From assembly GCA_016190985.1 (NCBI GenBank), contig JACPPI010000012.1:1-64000 (forward strand): a stretch of DNA of 64,000 nt. Reading direction: 5' to 3'. The notes below the pieces were generated by a model. That model saw only the letters and a list, made by a program, of their open reading frames with translations, searched no databases and was not told where the DNA came from. The stretch is from Opitutia bacterium (GTDB taxonomy: Bacteria > Verrucomicrobiota > Verrucomicrobiia > Opitutales > Opitutaceae). Shown in pieces: positions 58,319 to 64,000 of the stretch (positions are counted from its first letter, which is position 1; every line of letters starts with the position of its first letter). Made by a program: the position numbers and the translations under genes.

Positions 58319-59878
58319 ATGGGCGTCCAATCCGAAATCGAAAAGCCAAAATCCAAAATGGTGTCGGCCCACCGGCCGACGCCGGACTCTGTCACGACCA
58401 TCAACGCCGACGGGTCGCGCTACTTCCTTTACCCGGCCGATGTCCGCGGCCCGTTCACGGCCTGGCGCCGGATCAGCGCCGGGCTGCTGATCGCCGTCTA
58501 CTTGCTGTTGCCGTGGATCCCCGTCAACGGCCACCCCGCCGTCTTCCTCGACATCGCCGGGCGCCGCTTCCACTTCCTCGGCTGCACGCTCGCCGCGCAG
58601 GATGTCTGGCTGCTTTTCTTCGGCGTCAGCGGCCTCGGGTTCGGACTGTTCTTCCTCACCGCGCTCTTCGGCCGCGTCTGGTGCGGCTGGGCCTGCCCCC
58701 AGACCGTCTTCCTCGACCACGTCTACCGGCGCATCGAGCGCTGGCTGGAGGGCGACGCCCTGGCGCGGCGCGCGCTCAAGCTCGCGCCGATGTCGGCGGG
58801 CAAGCTCCTCCGCCGCGCGCTCAAGCACCTCCTCTACGTCCTGGCGTCGCTGGTCATCACGCACCTCTTCCTCGCGTATTTCGTCAGCCTGCCCGAGGTC
58901 TGGAGCATGATGCACGACGCGCCGGGCGAGCATTGGACCGCGTTCCTCTTTGTGTTCACCGCGGCGGGCCTGCTGTATTTCAACTTCGCGTGGTTCCGCG
59001 AGCAGCTCTGCATCGTCATCTGCCCCTACGGCCGGCTCCAGTCGGCGCTCACCGACGACCACTCGATCGTCATCGGCTACGACGCGCGGCGCGGCGAACC
59101 GCGCGGCAAGCTGAAAACAGAAGACAAAGGACGGAAGACAGAGGACAGGACCGCGCACGCGGCCAGCCTATCGGCGCACACCTCTCCGGCCTCGGTCCCC
59201 GGTTCTCTGTCCTCTGGAGCCGCAGGCGATTGCGTTGATTGCAACCGCTGTGTGCAGGTCTGCCCGACCGGCATCGACATCCGGCACGGCCTGCAGCTGG
59301 AGTGCATCGGCTGCGCGGCCTGCATCGACGCCTGCGATGAGGTGATGGCCCGGGTGCACCGCCCCGCCGGTCTCATCCGCTACGATTCTTTTGCCGGCCT
59401 CATGGGAGGCGTCACGCGCTGGGTCCGGCCGCACACCGTCCTCTATGGCGTGCTGCTGGGTGTCGGCGCCGCGGTGGCGGCCTTTGCGTTCTCCACGGTG
59501 AAGCCGGCGAATTTCCTCGTCTACCGCGCGGGCGGGGCGGCGTATTTTGCCGGGCCGCACGAGGTGCGGAACCAGTTCATGGTGCGCCTCGTCAACAAGC
59601 GCACCGCGCCCGCGGTGTTCACCGTGAGCACCGAGGGATTGCCCGCGGGGCTCCGGCAGAGCGGCTTCGAGACGCCGGTCACGCTGGCACCGATGGGGGA
59701 GACGGTCAGCCCGCTCGTGCTGGTCGCCCCGCGCCGGGACTATCACGGGTCGTTCAAGTTCACCGTCCGGGTGCGCGACGCCGCACGGACATTCACGCTC
59801 GCCCGCGAGGTCGAGTTCATGGGCCCCGACGCCCGCCTGCTGGAGGAGGAAGATCATGCCAAAGGCCTCAAACGCTGA
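58319..59878 (+). CDS. ccoG: CcoG/FixG/RdxA-type membrane ferredoxin with in-frame insertion
   Basis: A 519-residue cbb3 assembly factor linked to copper reduction. It has helices, the ferredoxin-like membrane motif WCGWACPQTVFLDHVYR, CIVICPYGR, two 4Fe-4S motifs (CVDCNRCVQVCP, CIGCAACIDACD) and a C-terminal Ig-like domain. Between GEPRGK and GDCVDC about 40 residues (LKTEDKGRKTEDR... to SSGAAG) are encoded by an inserted repetitive, palindromic segment (59107-59226) absent from the normal family spacing. The N-terminus (SEIEKPKSKM) is also from an A-rich repeat at 58331-58360. The frame remains open. Confidence 0.9.
   Translation: MGVQSEIEKPKSKMVSAHRPTPDSVTTINADGSRYFLYPADVRGPFTAWRRISAGLLIAVYLLLPWIPVNGHPAVFLDIAGRRFHFLGCTLAAQDVWLLFFGVSGLGFGLFFLTALFGRVWCGWACPQTVFLDHVYRRIERWLEGDALARRALKLAPMSAGKLLRRALKHLLYVLASLVITHLFLAYFVSLPEVWSMMHDAPGEHWTAFLFVFTAAGLLYFNFAWFREQLCIVICPYGRLQSALTDDHSIVIGYDARRGEPRGKLKTEDKGRKTEDRTAHAASLSAHTSPASVPGSLSSGAAGDCVDCNRCVQVCPTGIDIRHGLQLECIGCAACIDACDEVMARVHRPAGLIRYDSFAGLMGGVTRWVRPHTVLYGVLLGVGAAVAAFAFSTVKPANFLVYRAGGAAYFAGPHEVRNQFMVRLVNKRTAPAVFTVSTEGLPAGLRQSGFETPVTLAPMGETVSPLVLVAPRRDYHGSFKFTVRVRDAARTFTLAREVEFMGPDARLLEEEDHAKGLKR
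59107..59226. repeat. In-frame repetitive insertion in ccoG
   Basis: The left part is an A/G-rich quasi-repeat (GAAAACAGAAGACAAAGGAC and on). CAGAGGACAG (59139-59148) is repeated inverted as CTGTCCTCTG (59207-59216), so the insert can fold. It lies between conserved codons for GEPRGK and GDCVDC. Confidence 0.6.
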
Positions 59879-60080
59879 GTCAGGGCTCCCGCACCCCCAA
59901 GACGCTTGTCAACTAATAGTTGACAAAAGCGAAGTGCGCGCCGCCCGCTCGCTCTCCCTTTGGTTGTGGGTGGCCGCCGGTTTCCTGTTTCTCGCCCTCC
60001 TCTGGACGGCCATGTTCACCGCCGCCCGGTCCGCCGACACGCGCGCCGTGCCGCTCGCAACCCCGGGAGGCCGGCCATGA
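59856..60080 (+). CDS. Small CcoH/FixH-like single-helix protein
   Basis: A 74-residue protein overlapping the ccoG end by 23 bases. It has one membrane helix (SLWLWVAAGFLFLALLWTAM) and a short tail. Position after ccoG suggests the role of CcoH, though the periplasmic FixH domain is missing. The part before the helix (DACQLIVDKSEV) is encoded by a 21-bp palindrome at 59906-59926, so the N-terminus seems to have been altered by an inserted element. The last codons overlap a REP-associated duplication. Confidence 0.55.
   Translation: MPKASNAESGLPHPQDACQLIVDKSEVRAARSLSLWLWVAAGFLFLALLWTAMFTAARSADTRAVPLATPGGRP
59906..59926. repeat. Palindromic element in the ccoH-like gene
   Basis: TTGTCAACTA and TAGTTGACAA flank a single A. 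The structure matches the palindrome at 42612-42636 in layout and partly in sequence. Confidence 0.6.
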
Positions 60081-60182
60081 CCGCGGCGGTGATCCCTCCT
60101 GTGGGAGCGACCTCGGTCGCGACCATGCAGCAGTTGCGTGCAAGCACGCTCCCACAACGGCAAAAGGGAGGCCGGCCATGAC
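60065..60182. repeat. REP doublet flanked by 17-bp direct repeats
   Basis: GGGAGGCCGGCCATGAC occurs at 60065-60081 and again at 60166-60182, at the boundary of two genes. Between them TGTGGGAGCG (60100-60109) and CGCTCCCACA (60147-60156) form inverted ends around two small hairpins (GCGACC/GGTCGC and GCGTGC/GCACGC). The duplicated flank contains the start codon of the next gene. Confidence 0.75.
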
Positions 60183-60879
60183 GGCGGAACTCGCCGGCGT
60201 CACCGGGCCGGGCACGGCGTTCGTCGCCGGGCTGGTCACGAGCCTGCATTGCGCCGGCATGTGCGGACCGCTGGCCTGCGCCCTGATGTCCGCCGCGCGC
60301 GACGACAGCGACCCGCAGGTCGTGGCTTCCACCTATCATCTGACCCGGCTCGCCGGCTACACCGTGTTGGGCGCGCTGGCCGGCGGGGTGGGGCGCTGGC
60401 CGCTCGCGCTGCTGGGCGAGGGCGTCCTGCGCTGGCTGCCCTGGCTGCTCGTGGTGTTCTTCGTCGCCATCGCTTTCCGGCTCGACCAGCGCCTGCCGCG
60501 CTGGCCGCTGCTCGGCCGCGCCTACGCCGCGCTGCTGGCGCGTCTGCGCGGGGGCTCGCGCGTGCGGGCCGCCGCCGCGCTGGGCCTGGCCACGCCGCTG
60601 CTGCCCTGCGGCCCGCTTTATTTCCTCCTGTCGTTGGCGCTGTTGTCCGGGTCCGCCCTGCGCGGGGCGGAGACGCTGCTGGCCTTCGGGCTCGGCACCG
60701 TGCCGCTGCTCTGGCTGGCCCAGGCCAATTTCCACTGGGTGCGGGCGCGCCTCGGCCCGCGCACGCTGGCCCGCGCGCAGGGCGTGTTCGCCCTGGCGGT
60801 CGCCGCGCTCCTGATCTGGCGCCTGCGCGGCACGCTCGGCCTCGGCGGGCCCGGCCCAGGCGATTTCATCTGTTTCTGA
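60178..60879 (+). CDS. SafE/TauE-like membrane protein of the cbb3 operon
   Basis: A 233-residue protein with six or seven helices and the family start FVAGLVTSLHCAGMCGPLACAL, plus the second half-motif LGLATPLLPCGPLYFLLSLAL. Members of this DsbD/SafE-like family with paired cysteines (HCAGMCG and LLPCGPL) are common between ccoG/H and ccoI and probably assist copper or thiol handling during oxidase assembly. The start at 60178 lies in the second copy of a REP-flanking direct repeat; the first copy carries an alternative ATG at 60077. Confidence 0.85.
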   Translation: MTAELAGVTGPGTAFVAGLVTSLHCAGMCGPLACALMSAARDDSDPQVVASTYHLTRLAGYTVLGALAGGVGRWPLALLGEGVLRWLPWLLVVFFVAIAFRLDQRLPRWPLLGRAYAALLARLRGGSRVRAAAALGLATPLLPCGPLYFLLSLALLSGSALRGAETLLAFGLGTVPLLWLAQANFHWVRARLGPRTLARAQGVFALAVAALLIWRLRGTLGLGGPGPGDFICF

Positions 60880-60881
60880 CC

Positions 60882-61001
60882 ATGAACTTTCCCGCGAACA
60901 ATTGGGTGAACGGGGGCGTGAGCCCGACGGTGCGAGTGCGTGGACTGCGCGCCGCGCAAGCCGCCCCCGTTCACCTTTTGGCGGGTTCCCCTTGCGCATG
61001 A
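60882..61001 (+). pseudogene. Duplicated, truncated start of ccoI
   Basis: A 39-residue frame reading MNFPANNWVNGGVSPTVRVR and on to HLLAGSPCA. Its first 32 or so codons match the ccoI N-terminus at 60998 almost exactly, after which it diverges and stops inside the real ccoI start. It is the upstream copy of a tandem duplication with a 116-bp period. It could still be translated as a leader peptide. Confidence 0.6.
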
Positions 61002-61092
61002 GCTTTCCGGCCAACAATTGGGTGAACGGGGGTGCGAGCCCGACGGTGCGAGTGCGTGGACTGCGCGCCGCGCAAGCCGCCCCCGTTCACCT
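60882..61092. repeat. Tandem duplication carrying two copies of a 71-bp inverted-end element
   Basis: Copy 1 (60882-60977) and copy 2 (60998-61092) are nearly identical. In each the central 71 bp (60905-60975 and 61021-61091) begins GGTGAACGGGGG and ends CCCCCGTTCACC. In copy 1 the 14-bp ends are perfect complements. The element is translated in frame at the ccoI N-terminus. Confidence 0.75.
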
Positions 61093-63538
61093 TTGCCGGC
61101 ACTGCGGCACGCCGCTGGCGGGGGAGGCCGCGCAGGCCGCGGGCTTCTGCTGCGCCGGTTGCGGCTGCGTTTTCCGGCTCGTGGCGGAGCACGGGCTTGA
61201 TGGTTACTACAAGATTCGCGACGCCGTCGTGGCGCCCGTCGGCGAGGCCGTGTTCCAGCCGCGCGACTTTGCCTGGCTCGCCAAGCTGGCGGCCGGGGCC
61301 GAGGCGCAACCCGGCACGCCCGCGCTGACGCTCGAGGTGCAGGGCATCTCCTGCGCCGGCTGTGTGTGGCTGATCGAAAAGGTCTTTCACCAGCAGCCGG
61401 GCGCGCTGCACATCGGGACCGATGCGCAGCTCGGCCGCATGAGGCTGCGTTGGACGCGCGGCGTATTTGACGTCCCGGCCTTTGCCCGGCTGCTCCAGTC
61501 CTTCAACTACCTCGTGGGTCCGCCGGGCGAGGAGCCGGCCGTGCCCGAAAGCAAGCGGCTGGTGCGGCGTGTCGGGCTGGCGGCGGCGTTCTCAATGAAC
61601 GTCATGCTCTTCACCCTGCCGGCCTACTTCGGCATGGAGGCGGGCTTCGCCTATGCGCGGCTCTTCGGCACGCTGTCGCTGGTCTTCGCCACTCTCAGCC
61701 TGCTGACGGGCGGGTTGTATTTCCTCGGCCGCGCGGTGTCGGCGTTGCGCGCGGGGGCCATGCACATCGACCTGCCCATCGCCCTCGGCATCGTCGGCTC
61801 CTACCTCGGTTCGCTCTACGGCTGGCTGGCGCACCGGGAGGAGTTTGTTTACTTCGATTTTGTCGCCGCGTTCATCCTGCTGATGTTGGTCGGGCGCTGG
61901 GCGCAGGTGACCGCCGTCGAGCGCAACCGCCGCCAGCTGCTTTCGCCCAAGGACCGGCCCCAGCCGGTCTGGGTCGAGACTCCGGCCGGTCCGGTTGAGC
62001 GCGCGGTGGCCGAGCTGCGGATCGGCGATGTGTTCGCGGTGCGGTCCGGCCAGGTGGTGCCGGTCGAGGCGCAGTTGGAAACACCGGCTGCCACGGTCGG
62101 CACGGCGTGGATCTCGGGCGAAACCGACCCGCGCGAATGCCGCGCCGGGGCCCGGGTGCCGGCGGGTGCCGTCAATCTCGGCCGGGGCGACATCCGGCTG
62201 TGTGCGGTCCGGGGGTGGGAAGGCTCGCTGCTCGCGCAGTTGCTGCGGCCTGTGACCCGCGACGCCTACCGCCACCGGTTTCTCGAGCGCGTCATCCGCG
62301 GCTATCTGGTCGGCATCCTCGGGATCGCCCTGGCGACCGGGCTCGGCTGGTGGCTGGGCACGCATGATGCCGTGCGCACCTGGTCGGTGGTAACGGCCGT
62401 GCTGGTCGTCTCCTGCCCCTGTGCGATCGGGCTGGCGTTCCCGCTGGCGGACGAAATGGCCACGACGGCGCTGCGCCGCGCCGGCGTGTTCGTGCGCGAG
62501 TCCGACCTCTGGCCGCGGCTGGCCCGCATCCGCAAGATCATCTTCGACAAGACCGGCACGCTGACGCTGGAGACCCCGGTGCTGGCCAACCCCGCCGCCT
62601 TGGCGGCGCTGGCGCCGACGGCCCGGGCCGCGCTCGCGGCGCTGGTGCGCGACAGCGCCCATCCGGTCAGCCGCAGCCTGCATGAAAACCTGCTGGTGTC
62701 GGCCCCACAGGGTGGGGCGAGTCCTTCCGCCTCCGCCGAGGCTATGGCGGACAGGCCGGACGGGCCGCGTCACCCTCCGGCTCATCGGGACGATTCGCCC
62801 TACCGTGAGATGCACGGCGAACTGCGCGAGGAACCCGGCTTCGGCGTGGTGCTCGAAAACCCCGACGGCCGCTGGTCCCTCGGCCGGCCCGGCTGGCGCG
62901 GCGGGGAAATTTGTAATCCATTGGATTACAAATTGCGGGAGGAACACGATGCGGAGTTCGCCTGCGACGGCGTGGTGCTGGCGCGGTTCCGCTTCACGGA
63001 TGCGGTGCGGGCCGATGCGGTGGCGGAGATCGCCGCGCTGCGCGCGCGCGGCCTCGAGGCCTACATCCTCAGCGGCGACCGCCGGGCCAAGGTGGACCAG
63101 ATGACCCAGGCGCTGGGCCTGCCCGAGAATCACGGCCTGGCCGAGGCGACGCCGGGCGGCAAGGCGGCCTGGTTCAAGATAAACGACCGGCGCGACACGC
63201 TCATGCTGGGCGACGGCGCCAACGACAGCCTCGCCTTCGACGCCGCGTTTGCCCGCGGCACGCCGGTCATCCATCGCGGCGTGCTCGAGGGGAAGGCCGA
63301 TTTCTACTACCTCGGGCACGGGCTCGCGGGCATCCGCCGGCTGTTCGAGGTCAACGCCGCGCGCCGCCGCACGCAGGCGTGGCTGCTGGTGTTTTCGGTC
63401 GCCTACAACCTCGGGGCCGTCGGCCTCGCGGTCGCGGGCCGCATGAGCCCGCTGCTCGCGGCGATCCTCATGCCGGTGAGCTCGCTGCTGACGCTCGCCA
63501 TCGTGGCCGGCGGCATGCGCCGCTGGCTGGCGCGCTAA
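60998..63538 (+). CDS. ccoI: Copper-exporting P-type ATPase of cbb3 assembly
   Basis: An 846-residue CcoI/FixI-type pump supplying copper to the oxidase. It has an N-terminal CRHCGT...CCAGC metal domain, a heavy-metal domain with GISCAGCVWL and eight helices. It keeps the transport motif SCPCAIGLAFPLAD, the phosphorylation motif FDKTGTLTLE and GDGANDSLAFD. Three foreign-looking in-frame stretches are present: residues about 7-32 from the 71-bp element, about residues 570-606 (SAPQGGASPSASAEAMADRP and on) from a REP-like insert, and GEICNPLDYKLREE from a perfect palindrome at 62908. All lie outside catalytic motifs. Confidence 0.93.
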   Translation: MSFPANNWVNGGASPTVRVRGLRAAQAAPVHLCRHCGTPLAGEAAQAAGFCCAGCGCVFRLVAEHGLDGYYKIRDAVVAPVGEAVFQPRDFAWLAKLAAGAEAQPGTPALTLEVQGISCAGCVWLIEKVFHQQPGALHIGTDAQLGRMRLRWTRGVFDVPAFARLLQSFNYLVGPPGEEPAVPESKRLVRRVGLAAAFSMNVMLFTLPAYFGMEAGFAYARLFGTLSLVFATLSLLTGGLYFLGRAVSALRAGAMHIDLPIALGIVGSYLGSLYGWLAHREEFVYFDFVAAFILLMLVGRWAQVTAVERNRRQLLSPKDRPQPVWVETPAGPVERAVAELRIGDVFAVRSGQVVPVEAQLETPAATVGTAWISGETDPRECRAGARVPAGAVNLGRGDIRLCAVRGWEGSLLAQLLRPVTRDAYRHRFLERVIRGYLVGILGIALATGLGWWLGTHDAVRTWSVVTAVLVVSCPCAIGLAFPLADEMATTALRRAGVFVRESDLWPRLARIRKIIFDKTGTLTLETPVLANPAALAALAPTARAALAALVRDSAHPVSRSLHENLLVSAPQGGASPSASAEAMADRPDGPRHPPAHRDDSPYREMHGELREEPGFGVVLENPDGRWSLGRPGWRGGEICNPLDYKLREEHDAEFACDGVVLARFRFTDAVRADAVAEIAALRARGLEAYILSGDRRAKVDQMTQALGLPENHGLAEATPGGKAAWFKINDRRDTLMLGDGANDSLAFDAAFARGTPVIHRGVLEGKADFYYLGHGLAGIRRLFEVNAARRRTQAWLLVFSVAYNLGAVGLAVAGRMSPLLAAILMPVSSLLTLAIVAGGMRRWLAR
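62707..62811. repeat. REP-like insertion within ccoI
   Basis: GGGTGGGGCGAGTCC near the left end is matched by GGACGATTCGCCCTACC near the right end as imperfect inverted repeats, with CCGCCGAGGCTATGGCGG as an inner hairpin. The frame is maintained. Confidence 0.55.
62908..62934. repeat. Perfect 27-bp palindrome within ccoI
   Basis: AATTTGTAATCCA and TGGATTACAAATT flank a single T. It encodes ICNPLDYKL in frame and is the third coding member of the TTTGTAAYC-type palindrome family. Confidence 0.7.
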
Positions 63539-63545
63539 AGGGCAC

Positions 63546-63561
63546 ATATCTGGTCAGATAT
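63546..63561. terminator. Small stem-loop after ccoI
   Basis: ATATCTG and CAGATAT pair perfectly around GT, eight bases after the ccoI stop. There is no long T-run, so it is a weak terminator candidate at the end of the cbb3 operon. Confidence 0.35.
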
Positions 63562-63605
63562 TCGTCTGTCCTTGATTTGGACTTGCGGGCCGCAATGCTC
63601 CTGCC

Positions 63606-64000
63606 GTGCCCAAATCCGCAAAAGACAAGATGGAATCTTTCGCCGACTTCAGGGCGGAGGCGAGGAATTGGATTACGCTGGCCACCGGCGAATATTATCC
63701 AGACATCCTCAAAGACGCTTGTGAACTCTACAAGCCGGTCCTCGTGCTATTCGGCCAGCTATTAAAATCCTCGGAGTCCTCGACCCGTCTGTTTCTGCAA
63801 ATATCCGAGCAGTCCGACGGCTGGATGCGGGTGCAACTCGCGCGCGTCTTCCGCAAATACGTCAGCCCCGAGACTCCGGTGGAGATGCTCAAGCAGAAAG
63901 CCAAGGCCGCCAGCTTTTGCGAACAGTTCGGCAAGGGGTTCCGCCCTGTGCCCAAGGTGCAGGCTGCTTTCCTTTCACGGCCCATTCCAGACGAGGCGCT
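63606..64000 (+). CDS. Partial unknown gene of lower GC, cut by the window end
   Basis: An open frame starting at GTG 63606 (MPKSAKDKMESFADFRAEAR) runs off the end of the window with at least 131 codons. It continues with WITLATGEYYPDILKDACEL and later SFCEQFGKGFRPVPKVQAAF. It has no signal peptide or membrane helix. Base composition and codon use are visibly less GC-rich than in the respiratory genes, suggesting later acquisition. The style resembles some type II restriction endonucleases, but I cannot name the family. Confidence 0.6.
   Translation, partial: MPKSAKDKMESFADFRAEARNWITLATGEYYPDILKDACELYKPVLVLFGQLLKSSESSTRLFLQISEQSDGWMRVQLARVFRKYVSPETPVEMLKQKAKAASFCEQFGKGFRPVPKVQAAFLSRPIPDEA

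Overview
The window is a GC-rich stretch of chromosome, almost wholly devoted to anaerobic and microaerobic respiration. The gene set suggests a Verrucomicrobiota bacterium, perhaps Opitutaceae-like: many multiheme c cytochromes, System II cytochrome c biogenesis, a fused CcoNO oxidase, two NirK types and a CuA-type NO reductase. There is no rRNA or other taxonomic marker, so this assignment is inference. No tRNA, rRNA, CRISPR array or intact transposase gene was seen.

Layout. 0.3-4.5 kb: monoheme cytochrome c, tetraheme cytochrome, four-cluster Fe-S protein and an NrfD quinol module carrying an inserted cyclic-nucleotide-binding domain. 4.7-10.2 kb: monoheme cytochrome c, GltD-like FAD/Fe-S oxidoreductase, Rieske protein, cytochrome b and hexaheme cytochrome c (an alternative bc complex). 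10.4-12.6 kb: a small unknown protein and a DUF2339 membrane protein. 12.8-15.8 kb (minus): MtrB-like porin and MtrA/DmsE-like cytochrome. 16-21.2 kb (minus): malic enzyme, an 11-heme cytochrome c/b fusion and a HemN-like radical SAM protein. 21.3-23.2 kb (minus): monoheme cytochrome and a NapC-like heptaheme. 23.4-30.2 kb: lipoprotein, CcsBA, HemN and a PyrD-like protein. 30.2-33.6 kb: two UspA proteins, Hsp20 and a structured region almost without genes. 33.7-40.4 kb: nirK (cytochrome c fused)-nirV-sco, then nirK (cupredoxin fused)-porin-DUF2249-cupin. 40.5-47.6 kb (minus): an operon of CuA-type NO reductase, a second HCO-like protein, SCO and a cytochrome b/ferredoxin/MvhD fusion. 47.6-51.3 kb (minus): pdxH, an unknown helical protein and class II ribonucleotide reductase. 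51.4-54.8 kb: Crp/Fnr (DNR-like) regulator, Ric/ScdA, PocR-AraC regulator and a K+ channel. 54.9-63.5 kb: the cbb3 oxidase operon ccoS-NO-Q-P-G-H-SafE-I. 63.6 kb to the end: a partial unknown gene of lower GC.

Regulation is the most striking result. Seventeen promoters, plus one partial one, share the same layout: two 15-bp direct repeats of the form SCAA-N4-TGCGCAG whose starts are 21 bp apart (31 in one case), with the second repeat ending 19-21 bp before a -10 hexamer of form xAxxxT and no clear -35. This is the geometry of AraC/XylS class II activation. A PocR-AraC regulator with a cysteine-rich sensor is encoded here and is the natural candidate. A second group, nirK2, the NO reductase operon and ric, has TTGAY-N4-RTCAA-type boxes centred exactly 29.5 bp before the -10, which fits the local DNR-like regulator. 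Many starts lie so close to the -10 that the mRNAs would be leaderless.

A second unusual layer is a set of small palindromic or REP-like elements, several sitting in frame inside genes (sco, ccoG, ccoH, ccoI) and clustered in the cbb3 operon. One 71-bp element with perfect inverted ends is duplicated, together with the ccoI start.
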